Notes under the pieces: generated by a model
The model's database searches: none
Seen by the model: only the letters and a program-made list of their open reading frames with translations
Told to the model about the DNA's origin: nothing
Program-made: the position numbers and the translations under genes
Shown here: positions 27,128-34,500 of the stretch, piece after piece
Numbering within the stretch: position 1 is the first letter of the stretch
Layout of the letters: each line of letters begins with the position of its first letter
Source of the DNA: WHTI01 sp963756365
GTDB lineage: Bacteria; Actinomycetota; CADDZG01; WHSQ01
Direction: 5' to 3'
DNA: 64,000 nucleotides
Assembly: GCA_963756365.1 (NCBI GenBank)
Contig: CAVWNF010000003.1
Location: 124,001-188,000, forward strand

Positions 27128-29311
27128 GTGGCGAAGAATCTTGTGATCGTGGAGTCGCCAGCTAAGGCGAAGACGATCGAGAAGTACATGGGCAAAGACT
27201 TCAAGGTCGTTGCTTCCATGGGCCATGTCCGGGACCTTCCGAAGTCGGCATTCGGCATCGAGGTGAACGGCGGCGTCCAGATCTCGTACGAGCCGATCAC
27301 TCGCGCCCAAGCAAAGAAGGCCGTGTCGGCGATCCGTAAAGAGATGAAGGACGCCGAGACCGTATGGCTCGCGCCAGACCCCGACCGCGAGGGCGAAGCC
27401 ATCGCCTGGCATGTTGCCGAGCTGGTGAAGATCCCGCCGGAGAAGTCGAGGCGTGTCACTTTCAACGAGATCACGAAGAAGGCGGTCACAGAGGCGTTCG
27501 CCCAACCGCGTGAGATCGACATGAACCTCGTCGACGCGCAGCAGGCTCGTCGGGCCGTAGACCGGATCGTCGGTTACCGGTTGTCGCCACTTCTGTGGCG
27601 CACCGTCGGCCCGAACCTCTCGGCGGGACGCGTCCAGAGCGCGGCCCTACGGTTGGTCGTTCAGCGCGAGCGTGAGATCCGTGCGTTCGTTCCCCAGGAG
27701 TTCTGGGACGTGACGGCGACGCTCGCGACTACGGACGACTCGACGTTCGACGCGATGTATCCGGTTGGCGAGAAGAGCAAGTTCGAGCTCTCCGACGAAG
27801 GTGGAGCGACGGCGCTCGTCGATCGTGTCCGCCCCGGGCCTTGGACCGTGGCTGCGGTAAGGAAGGCCGAGCGCCGAAGGAAGCCACCGGCGCCGTTCAA
27901 GACGTCGACGCTCCAGCAAGCGGGTTCTTCCAAACTCTCCTATCCAACCTGGAAGACGATGCAGCTCGCCCAGCGCCTCTACGAGGCCGGGCACATCACC
28001 TATATGCGAACCGACTCGACGAACCTGTCGAACGATGCTCTTGGTGAGATCGGGCGTGTTGTCGAGTCTGAGTTCGGCAAAGAGTTCCATCAGGTCAGGA
28101 AGTTCACGGCCAAGTCCAAGGGCGCGCAAGAAGCGCATGAGGCTGTTCGCCCATCGTCCGTGTCGACGTCCCCATCGATGCTTGCGGGTCAGGTCGAGCC
28201 CGATCAGTTGAAGCTGTACGAGATGATCTGGCAGCGCACGATGGCTTCGCAGATGGCCGAGGCCATCTACGACGCGACGTCGGTCGATATCGAGTCCAAC
28301 GAGGTGATGTTCCGAGCAACGGGGCAGACCCTCAAGTTCGAGGGTTACCTCAAGGTCTATCTGGCGCGCGGCGACGATGAGCCCGAGGAACTGGACCGCA
28401 TGCTCCCCGAGCTCAACGAGGGAGACGTCCTCGATCTCCGCGACCTGGTGCCCGAGCAACACTTCACTCAGCCACCACCGCGGTTCACCGAGGCCACCCT
28501 CGTCAAGGAGATGGAAGCTGTGGGGATCGGTCGCCCTTCGACCTACGCCCCGACGGTTCGCACCCTGATCGACCGGGAGTACGTGATCTCCGAGTCGCGC
28601 CGCTTGTTCCCGACCCCGCGCGGAGAGGTGGTGACCGAGCAGCTCGAGGCCCACTTCCCGGATGTGGTCGACCTGACCTTCACGGCTCGCATGGAGGAGC
28701 AACTCGACGAGATCGCTGTCGGCGAGAAGCAACTCTCGCCGGTGGTGAGGGACTTCTTCAACGAGTTCGAGGCTCACCTTGCCGAACAGAAGGACAAGAT
28801 GACCCGCCCCGAGCGCCCGACAGATCAGATCTGTCCCGACTGTGGACGGCCCGTCGTCAAGAAATTCGGCAAGCACGGCCTTTGGTTCCTCTCGTGCTCC
28901 GGGTGGCCGGAGTGCAAGTGGTCACAGCAACTCGACGCCGAGGGCAACCCGCTCCCCGATCCTGAGGGAACGGGCGAGGAGTGCCCTGAGTGCGGGAAAG
29001 AACTCGTGGCCAAGACCGGGCGGTTCGGCCCCTTCGTGGGGTGCTCCAACTACCCCACATGCAAGTACATAAAGAAGGAACCGCCGAAGGAGACGGGCGA
29101 AACCTGTCCCGACTGCGGCAACCCACTGGTCGAGAAGCGGGGCCGGTTCGGCCCCTTCACTGGGTGCTCGAACTATCCAGACTGCAAGTACATCAAGAAG
29201 AAGCCCAAGAAGACCTCGGCCAAGAAGACCTCGAAGAAGACGACCAAGAAGAAGTCGAGCGCAAAGAAGAAGTCCACCGGTCCGAAGTCAACCCCCAAGT
29301 CAACTTCCTGA
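27128..29311 (+). CDS. topA: DNA topoisomerase I
   Basis: 727 aa, type IA topoisomerase that relaxes negative supercoils. The Toprim domain (residues ~1-115) shows VIVESPAKAKTIEKY and APDPDREGEAIAWH; the active-site Tyr is Tyr292 in ITYMRTDST. The C-terminus has three C4 zinc ribbons (CPDCGRPVV..., CPECGKELV..., CPDCGNPLV...) and a Lys-rich tail of about 35 residues. Many actinobacterial enzymes have lost the cysteines, so complete zinc ribbons here are worth noting. GTG start, GAGG six bases upstream. Confidence 0.97.
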   Translation: MAKNLVIVESPAKAKTIEKYMGKDFKVVASMGHVRDLPKSAFGIEVNGGVQISYEPITRAQAKKAVSAIRKEMKDAETVWLAPDPDREGEAIAWHVAELVKIPPEKSRRVTFNEITKKAVTEAFAQPREIDMNLVDAQQARRAVDRIVGYRLSPLLWRTVGPNLSAGRVQSAALRLVVQREREIRAFVPQEFWDVTATLATTDDSTFDAMYPVGEKSKFELSDEGGATALVDRVRPGPWTVAAVRKAERRRKPPAPFKTSTLQQAGSSKLSYPTWKTMQLAQRLYEAGHITYMRTDSTNLSNDALGEIGRVVESEFGKEFHQVRKFTAKSKGAQEAHEAVRPSSVSTSPSMLAGQVEPDQLKLYEMIWQRTMASQMAEAIYDATSVDIESNEVMFRATGQTLKFEGYLKVYLARGDDEPEELDRMLPELNEGDVLDLRDLVPEQHFTQPPPRFTEATLVKEMEAVGIGRPSTYAPTVRTLIDREYVISESRRLFPTPRGEVVTEQLEAHFPDVVDLTFTARMEEQLDEIAVGEKQLSPVVRDFFNEFEAHLAEQKDKMTRPERPTDQICPDCGRPVVKKFGKHGLWFLSCSGWPECKWSQQLDAEGNPLPDPEGTGEECPECGKELVAKTGRFGPFVGCSNYPTCKYIKKEPPKETGETCPDCGNPLVEKRGRFGPFTGCSNYPDCKYIKKKPKKTSAKKTSKKTTKKKSSAKKKSTGPKSTPKSTS

Positions 29312-29469
29312 GGTCGGCCCCAGTCCGTAGGATGGTCCCGTACCCACGGGGGTAACGGGAGGGCGCACCGATCCAACCTCAACGCAGCAAGCCGGAATTA
29401 CAACTGGTTGCCTCGTCGAACGATGAGGTCACCTTTCTCGCGCTGCTCAAGATCCGCGCGTTCAGAAGG

Positions 29470-31410
29470 TTGTTCTTCGCCCAGACCGTCTCCAGCCTCG
29501 GTGACTGGATCGGAGTCATCGCGATCGCCGTGTTCGCGGAGCGCATCGGAGGCAACACTGCTGTAGGAGCCGTGATGACGGCCCGTGTGCTTCCAGGTTT
29601 CGTGGCCGGACCGATAGCTGGGGTTATCGCCGACCGATGGGACCGACGGAAGACGATGGTTACGGCCGATCTTCTCAGGGCGTGCGTCATCTTCTCGCTA
29701 CCGTTCTTCCCGTCCCTTCCTTATCTTCTGGTCGCATCTATGGCCCTTGAGAGCCTGACCCTCGTGTGGGGGCCAGCCAAGGACGCCTCGCTTCCGCATC
29801 TCGTTCCCACCACCCATCTGACCCACGCCAATTCACTGAATCTGATCGGCGTCTACGGACCGTGGCCCATCGCCTCAGTTGTCTTTGCACTCATGGCGCA
29901 GATGGCTGAGTTCTTGTCGAGAGCTGTCCCGGCGCTGTCGGGGCTCGCATCGAACCAAGATGCGCTCGCCCTGTGGGTGAACTCGCTCACGTTCGTGTTC
30001 TCGGCGTTCATGATCTACACGCTCACCATCCCGGGCTCTCGTCCCCGCGCCGGCCGACTCGATCTTGGCGAGGTGAAGAGAGATCTTGTGGAGGGCCTCA
30101 CGTTCATCCGTGATGACAGGCAGGTGCGCCCATGGCTATTGGGGATCGCGTTCACCTTCACGGCTGCGGGCGGCGTCTTCTCCCTCGGGGTCGGCTTCGT
30201 GAAGAATGTCTTGGGGGGTGGCGATACAGGATTCGCATTCCTGATCGGGTTCCTTGGGCTGGGGATGATCGCCGGGCTCCTTTCCGTCGGGATCATCGTG
30301 AAGCGGGTGCCCAAGGATGTGGTGTTCTCGTCCTCGATCGTGCTCCTCGGCTTCTGCCTGGTTGGCCTCGCGAGCCTGAACGCCCTCGGTCCAGCGATCC
30401 CCGTCGCCGCAGCGCTCGGATTCTTCGGCGGCGGCGCGTACTCAACCGGCTACGCACTGATCCACGAGAAAACACGCGATGACCTCAGGGGACGGACGTT
30501 CTCGGCCGCTTATACGGTGATCCGCATCGGTACGCTCGTCGGGCTCGGGTTCTTCCCGTTGTTCGCCGGCGCGATCGGCGACAACACGTTGTCGCTCCCG
30601 TTCGCAACCCTGGATCTCCCCGGTTCGCGGGTCACGTTGTGGCTAGCTGGCTTGGTGGCGACCGGGGGCGGCTTGCTCTCGATGCGAGCGATCGACCGCC
30701 GGGGTCGCGACAGAAGCCCTCGGAAGCGTACCGATGATGGTTACTTCATCGCATTCGAGGGCGGCGAGGGCGCTGGCAAGTCCACCCAGATGGCAGCTTT
30801 CTGCGAGTGGTTGTCCTCTCGTGGCGCCGATGTCGTCGTCACTCGCGAGCCCGGAGGCACCGCGATCGGCACACGCATCCGCGATCTGCTGCTCGACAAG
30901 GACGCGGACGAGATGGATCCGCGCTCGGAGGCACTTCTCTACGCCGCTGATCGGGCTCAACACGTCGCCCAGGTGATCCTTCCGGCGCTCGAGGCCGGCA
31001 AGGTCGTCGTCTCGGACCGCTTCGTCGATTCTTCGCTCGCGTACCAGGGGATAGCGCGCGGTCTTGGGATGGACGAGATCTATCAGATCAGCGACTGGGC
31101 AACGGGTGGCGTGCTCCCCGACCTCGTCTTCTATCTGCGCCTCGACCACCAAGACGGCCTCAACCGGGCCGGAGCCAAGCAGGATCGTCTCGAGAGCGCG
31201 GGAGATGACTTCCATGCTCAGGTTTCCCGCGCCTACCTGGAACTCGCCAATAGGTTCCCGGATAGGTTCGTGGTTATCGACGGAGCAGGCACCAAAGAGA
31301 AGGTTCACGAAGAGATCGTGCGCGCCTACGGAGAGCATCTGGCCAAGAAGCCCTCTAGCGCGTCCGCTCCCCGCGAGATTGGCCCACCGGGCCCGCCGGT
31401 GCCCCGATGA
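29470..31410 (+). CDS. tmk: MFS transporter - thymidylate kinase fusion
   Basis: 646 aa from TTG 29470. Residues ~1-410 are a 12-helix MFS transporter (FAQTVSSLGDWIGVIAIAVF ... ADRWDRRKTMV). Residues ~420-630 are dTMP kinase: FIAFEGGEGAGKSTQ (P-loop near 431), TREPGGT, DRFVDSSLAYQG and the lid region. Kinase makes dTDP for DNA synthesis; what the transporter half moves is unknown. The fusion occurs in other actinobacteria. Coding-like sequence (FLALLKIRAFRRL) extends upstream of the TTG to a stop at 29353; GGGAGGG 29356-29363 precedes an ATC at 29371, so initiation may lie there. Overlaps holB by four bases. Confidence 0.92.
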   Translation: MFFAQTVSSLGDWIGVIAIAVFAERIGGNTAVGAVMTARVLPGFVAGPIAGVIADRWDRRKTMVTADLLRACVIFSLPFFPSLPYLLVASMALESLTLVWGPAKDASLPHLVPTTHLTHANSLNLIGVYGPWPIASVVFALMAQMAEFLSRAVPALSGLASNQDALALWVNSLTFVFSAFMIYTLTIPGSRPRAGRLDLGEVKRDLVEGLTFIRDDRQVRPWLLGIAFTFTAAGGVFSLGVGFVKNVLGGGDTGFAFLIGFLGLGMIAGLLSVGIIVKRVPKDVVFSSSIVLLGFCLVGLASLNALGPAIPVAAALGFFGGGAYSTGYALIHEKTRDDLRGRTFSAAYTVIRIGTLVGLGFFPLFAGAIGDNTLSLPFATLDLPGSRVTLWLAGLVATGGGLLSMRAIDRRGRDRSPRKRTDDGYFIAFEGGEGAGKSTQMAAFCEWLSSRGADVVVTREPGGTAIGTRIRDLLLDKDADEMDPRSEALLYAADRAQHVAQVILPALEAGKVVVSDRFVDSSLAYQGIARGLGMDEIYQISDWATGGVLPDLVFYLRLDHQDGLNRAGAKQDRLESAGDDFHAQVSRAYLELANRFPDRFVVIDGAGTKEKVHEEIVRAYGEHLAKKPSSASAPREIGPPGPPVPR

Positions 31411-32561
31411 GTGCGTGGGATCGGCTTCGAGGCTCGGAAGCTGCTGATCGCCTCAGGTCGCAGATGGCATCCGAGGAGGTCGCGCACGCGTGGCTCCTTC
31501 TCGGTCCGACCGGATCCGGCAAGGTTGCCGCGGCGATCGCTATGGCTTCATCTCTCGATTGCCAGGTGGCGCCCGGTGAAGGGTGTGGCACCTGTCGGAC
31601 GTGTCTCCGAATCTCCCGCCGGCATCACCCGGATGTCCACCACATCGTTCCCGAGGGACCTCTGATCCCGGTCGGGACGATCCGCGAAGCGGTCATCCCT
31701 GAGGCATCGCGGTCGCCCTTCGAAGGACCGTTCAAGGTGTTCATCATCGAAGAGGCCGACCGGATGAATGACGAAGCGCAGAACGCGCTGCTCAAGACGC
31801 TCGAAGAACCACAGCCCGACACGGTCTTCATCCTGCTGTCCGAACATGAGCAGGAGCTCCTCGACACTATCCACTCGCGCTGTCGGGTCATCCGGCTCGA
31901 ACCCGTTTCGGAGGAGCGCATCATCGCGATGCTCGTCGAAGAGGGAGCGTCCGACATCGGAGCGTTGCTCGCCGCTCGCGTCACAGACGGTGACCTGGAG
32001 CGCGCCCGTACCGTCGCCCTCGAAGATGCAACCTCGGAGCGACGACGGTTCTGGCTCGGTATCCCCAGGCGCCTCGCGTCTCCGGTAGATGCGCTCGACT
32101 CGGCGGCAGAGATCATCTCGGAAGCGAAGGAGGTCGTCGGTCGGCGGGAGGCGGCGCAGAAGGAAGAGGTCGTCGAACTCGCCGAAGCCCTCGGCGAAGG
32201 CAGGGGAACAGCAACCGCTCGTAACGCCCTCGCCACCCGACACAAGAGAGAACTGCGCCGGCTCGAAGAGGAGATGCTCGGCGAGGCTCTTCAGTCCGTC
32301 GCGTCCTTCTATCGGGACATCCTGGTGATCCGAGCGGGAGGAACCGATGCTGTCGCTAATCTCGACGTCCTCGAGGAACTGGAATCCTGGGCGAAGGCAG
32401 AAGACATCACCGACCGAGCGCTCGTCGAGATCGTCGCTCGCTGCATAGCCACGAGAGCAGTCCTGAGCAAGAACGCGAACGCCGCTCTGCAGATGGAGGC
32501 GGTCCTCCTGGAGATAGCCCGCCTCGCCCCGGCCCCCTCCAGGATCGGATCGTCCTGGTAA
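31407..32561 (+). CDS. holB: DNA polymerase III subunit delta' (clamp loader)
   Basis: 384 aa AAA+ protein. GPTGSGKVAAAIAMA near residue 33 is the P-loop; CGTCRTC is part of the clamp-loader zinc module; IIEEADRMNDEAQNALLKTLEEP is Walker B and sensor region; HSRCRVIRL is the SRC motif. With tau/gamma and delta it loads the beta clamp. ATG 31407 overlaps the tmk stop; tmk-holB order is common in bacteria. Confidence 0.95.
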   Translation: MSAWDRLRGSEAADRLRSQMASEEVAHAWLLLGPTGSGKVAAAIAMASSLDCQVAPGEGCGTCRTCLRISRRHHPDVHHIVPEGPLIPVGTIREAVIPEASRSPFEGPFKVFIIEEADRMNDEAQNALLKTLEEPQPDTVFILLSEHEQELLDTIHSRCRVIRLEPVSEERIIAMLVEEGASDIGALLAARVTDGDLERARTVALEDATSERRRFWLGIPRRLASPVDALDSAAEIISEAKEVVGRREAAQKEEVVELAEALGEGRGTATARNALATRHKRELRRLEEEMLGEALQSVASFYRDILVIRAGGTDAVANLDVLEELESWAKAEDITDRALVEIVARCIATRAVLSKNANAALQMEAVLLEIARLAPAPSRIGSSW

Positions 32562-32624
32562 CCGGGTATCCCCCCAGCACTTCACCAACTACAATCGCCC
32601 ACTGTCCCGGGTGCTCCCGGGCTC

Positions 32625-32697
32625 GCCGGGGTAGCTCAGTCGGTAGAGCGATTCACTCGTAATGAATAGGTCAGGGGTTCGATTCCCCTCCCCGGCT
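32625..32697 (+). tRNA. tRNA-Thr (CGT anticodon)
   Basis: Complete cloverleaf of 73 bases: acceptor stem GCCGGGG (32625-32631) with CCCCGGC (32690-32696), D-arm with AGCTCAGTCGGTAGAGC, anticodon stem ATTCA/TGAAT with loop CTCGTAA (anticodon CGT at 32658-32660), and T-arm AGGGG-TTCGATT-CCCCT. The discriminator is T, and CCA is not encoded (CTG follows). Confidence 0.96.
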
Positions 32698-32828
32698 CTG
32701 CGAAGCGGTTCGTGCGGAGCAGAGACGAAGCGGGAGGGGCGAGAAGCGCCCCCGCGCCTTCGATTCCCCTCCCCGGCTCTGCGAAGCGGTTCGTGTGGAG
32801 CAGAGACGAAGCGGGTGGGGTGAGAAGC
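32678..32828 (+). repeat. tandem direct repeat containing the tRNA-Thr 3' end
   Basis: Two 70-base copies, 32678-32747 and 32759-32828, with period 81 and three mismatches. Each begins in the T-loop/3' acceptor of the tRNA and runs 50 bases beyond it; each tail contains CTCTGC...GCAGAG, an inverted repeat able to fold. The second copy ends nine bases before the ATG of the GrpB-family gene. Confidence 0.9.
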
Positions 32829-32837
32829 ATCGAGGCT

Positions 32838-33347
32838 ATGGACGACGCTGACGTACTCATCGAGGAGTACAGCCCCGACTGGCCGATGGCCTATGAGCGA
32901 GAACGGGAGAAGCTCGAGACGCTCCTCCGGCCCTGGGTGATCGAGTTTCATCACGTCGGGAGCACGGCGGTCCCCGGCTTGGCGGCCAAGCCTGTTATCG
33001 ACATGCTTGGTGGCGTAAGGAGTCTTGAGGACTCGAAGCCGGCAATCGAAGTCCTCGAGGGCGCCGGCTGGTGCTATTCCCCGTATCAACCTGAGATCAA
33101 GCATTGGTTCTGCAAGCCTTCGCCGGCGTACAGGACACATCACCTTCATCTGCAGCCAGTCACCGGCCAAGACTTCGCCGACAAGATCGCCTTCCGGAAC
33201 CACCTGCGCTCGCACCCGCCGGATGCGCATCGCTACGAACGACTGAAGCGCTCGCTCGCTGAGCGGTTCAGAGATGATCGTGAGGCGTATACGGAGGCCA
33301 AGTCGGGCTTCGTTGCCGAGGTCCTCGCAAACGCCACCCGGCTGTAG
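32838..33347 (+). CDS. GrpB-family protein (nucleotidyltransferase-like fold)
   Basis: 169 aa from ATG 32838; an open frame extends upstream through the repeat but that part is repeat-encoded. Family motifs: EEYSPDWPMAYEREREKLE, FHHVGSTAVPGLAAKPVIDML and the C-terminal FRNHLRSHPPDAHRYERLKR. The fold is of the polymerase-beta nucleotidyltransferase type; the reaction is not known. It stands alone after the tRNA and could have arrived with the repeat, though its codon use looks like that of its neighbours. Confidence 0.88.
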   Translation: MDDADVLIEEYSPDWPMAYEREREKLETLLRPWVIEFHHVGSTAVPGLAAKPVIDMLGGVRSLEDSKPAIEVLEGAGWCYSPYQPEIKHWFCKPSPAYRTHHLHLQPVTGQDFADKIAFRNHLRSHPPDAHRYERLKRSLAERFRDDREAYTEAKSGFVAEVLANATRL

Positions 33348-33466
33348 ATCCAACTCTTCGTCCCTCTACCACGCACACCAAGTCACCCACGGGTCGGGCG
33401 GCGGGCCGATCCACTGGCCATGCCCCTGCGGGTTCGTGCAGATGCACAAAGGAACCGAGCCGATCC

Positions 33467-33495
33467 GGGGGGTATCTCACGGTAGCGAGCCCCCC
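33467..33495 (+). promoter_or_regulatory. hairpin in the leader of the 232-aa secreted protein gene
   Basis: GGGGGG at 33467-33472 pairs with CCCCCC at 33490-33495; inner CTC/GAG extends the stem. It lies 31 bases before the ATG, and a second G-run precedes the start. It could act as a terminator for the GrpB gene or as a 5' leader structure; there is no U-tract. Confidence 0.4.
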
Positions 33496-33526
33496 ACAGG
33501 GGCCACCGAATGATGGGGGCATTCCC

Positions 33527-34225
33527 ATGTCTTTTCGCAAGAGATTGATGGCGCTGAGCATGGCGCTTGGACTTGTGGCGGCGGTAGCTGCGCCGGCTCT
33601 GGCGCATCACACGCCCGAGGGCGAGGTCTTCGTCCCGGTTTACACGGAGACTCCCGTGTACCTGCATTGCAACGGCGCGACGAAGGTGTCTAACCTCCAC
33701 GCGCTGGTCGATGGGGCGAACGTATCGTGGGACGAGACCAAGCCGACCACGTCGTACACGGCTGGGGGCGGGTGTGGGACGGCAGACACCTTCCTGGAGG
33801 GCACCGCGAACCAGAACCCTGCCTACGATTTTCCGATGACCGGCTACTACACAGGAAACATCAAGAACATCACGATCAGGCTGTGGGGGATCGACGCCTC
33901 GGGCTCCCGAGCGTTCAACGAGTGGGACGTCGACCTACACCTCATGATCGACGGTGTGGACATCCTCGCTCGTCCGACCGTGACGACCGTGCCCATGATC
34001 GAGTCGAGCACGGGACTATCTCGCCTCTACGAGGTGACGATCACCGACATCGGTCTGTCCAGCAAGTGGGATCACGAGGTCGAGCATGAGGTACAGCTGA
34101 CCGTCTACCCGAAGTACATCGATGGCAGTGGCGTCGTGGCGTGGGTCTACGACGCAGCTGAGATCGACTCGGGGCTCGTGTTCAACGACACCACACCAGC
34201 GGCTTACACCATCCCCAGAACCTAG
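33527..34225 (+). CDS. secreted protein of unknown function
   Basis: 232 aa with a clear Sec signal peptide (MSFRKRLMALSMALGLVAAVAAPALA, cleavage after ALA). The mature part is acidic and beta-rich, with four short segments rich in Thr/Val/Tyr and no family I recognise; two cysteines (CNGATKV and GGGCGTA) may form a disulfide. GGGGGC precedes ATG 33527. A strong terminator follows, so it is a single-gene transcript, often the mark of an abundant exported protein. No enzymatic motif is visible. Confidence 0.75.
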   Translation: MSFRKRLMALSMALGLVAAVAAPALAHHTPEGEVFVPVYTETPVYLHCNGATKVSNLHALVDGANVSWDETKPTTSYTAGGGCGTADTFLEGTANQNPAYDFPMTGYYTGNIKNITIRLWGIDASGSRAFNEWDVDLHLMIDGVDILARPTVTTVPMIESSTGLSRLYEVTITDIGLSSKWDHEVEHEVQLTVYPKYIDGSGVVAWVYDAAEIDSGLVFNDTTPAAYTIPRT

Positions 34226-34245
34226 GTCCGCTCCTGAGAAGCAAA

Positions 34246-34272
34246 CGAGGGGGCCGCTCAGCGGCCCCCTCG
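34246..34272 (+). terminator. Rho-independent-like terminator
   Basis: Perfect 12-bp stem CGAGGGGGCCGC / GCGGCCCCCTCG with TCA loop, followed by CTCTATCTATCTATC. It lies 20 bases after the stop of the secreted protein, between that gene and a small convergent gene, so it may serve both. Confidence 0.85.
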
Positions 34273-34286
34273 CTCTATCTATCTAT

Positions 34287-34358
34287 CTAGACCCGGCGTG
34301 CGAAATACACGATGCCGAGGATGAGCAGGATGATCAACAAGATCGTCACGATGTTCAT
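34287..34358 (-). CDS. 23-aa single-pass membrane peptide
   Basis: ATG 34358 to TAG 34287 encodes MNIVTILLIILLILGIVYF followed by ARRV: one hydrophobic helix and a basic tail. On the minus strand GGTGG lies six bases upstream of the ATG, a good ribosome site. Very short membrane peptides of this shape are widespread in bacteria, and this one converges on the terminator at 34246. Too short for homology to prove; judged real from start site and composition. Confidence 0.55.
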   Translation of the reverse strand: MNIVTILLIILLILGIVYFARRV

Positions 34359-34500
34359 CTGAGTCCACCTTTCCGGTCGGTCGTTCCTAGCGATTCGCTT
34401 GATCTCTGATGCGTACCCATCCAGAGGGCGATCCATGCCACCTGGCGATCCCTCGCTCCGTCGGCTTCAGACGTGCCCCCTCAGGGGCCGATTGTTAAGC

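Noticed and set aside
27647..28876. 409-codon frame opposite topA
   Set aside because: Antisense shadow of a complete, well-conserved gene in GC-rich DNA.
31548..32588. 346-codon frame opposite holB
   Set aside because: Antisense shadow; no family motifs.
32678..32828. CRISPR-like repeat
   Set aside because: Only two copies, 70 bases each, with tRNA sequence inside; no spacers or cas genes.
32712..32837. N-terminal extension of the GrpB-family protein
   Set aside because: Encoded by the tRNA-derived repeat; the family begins at ATG 32838.
34273..34289. TCTA microsatellite as a phase-variation tract
   Set aside because: Four units only, outside any promoter or coding start; it probably just follows the terminator stem.
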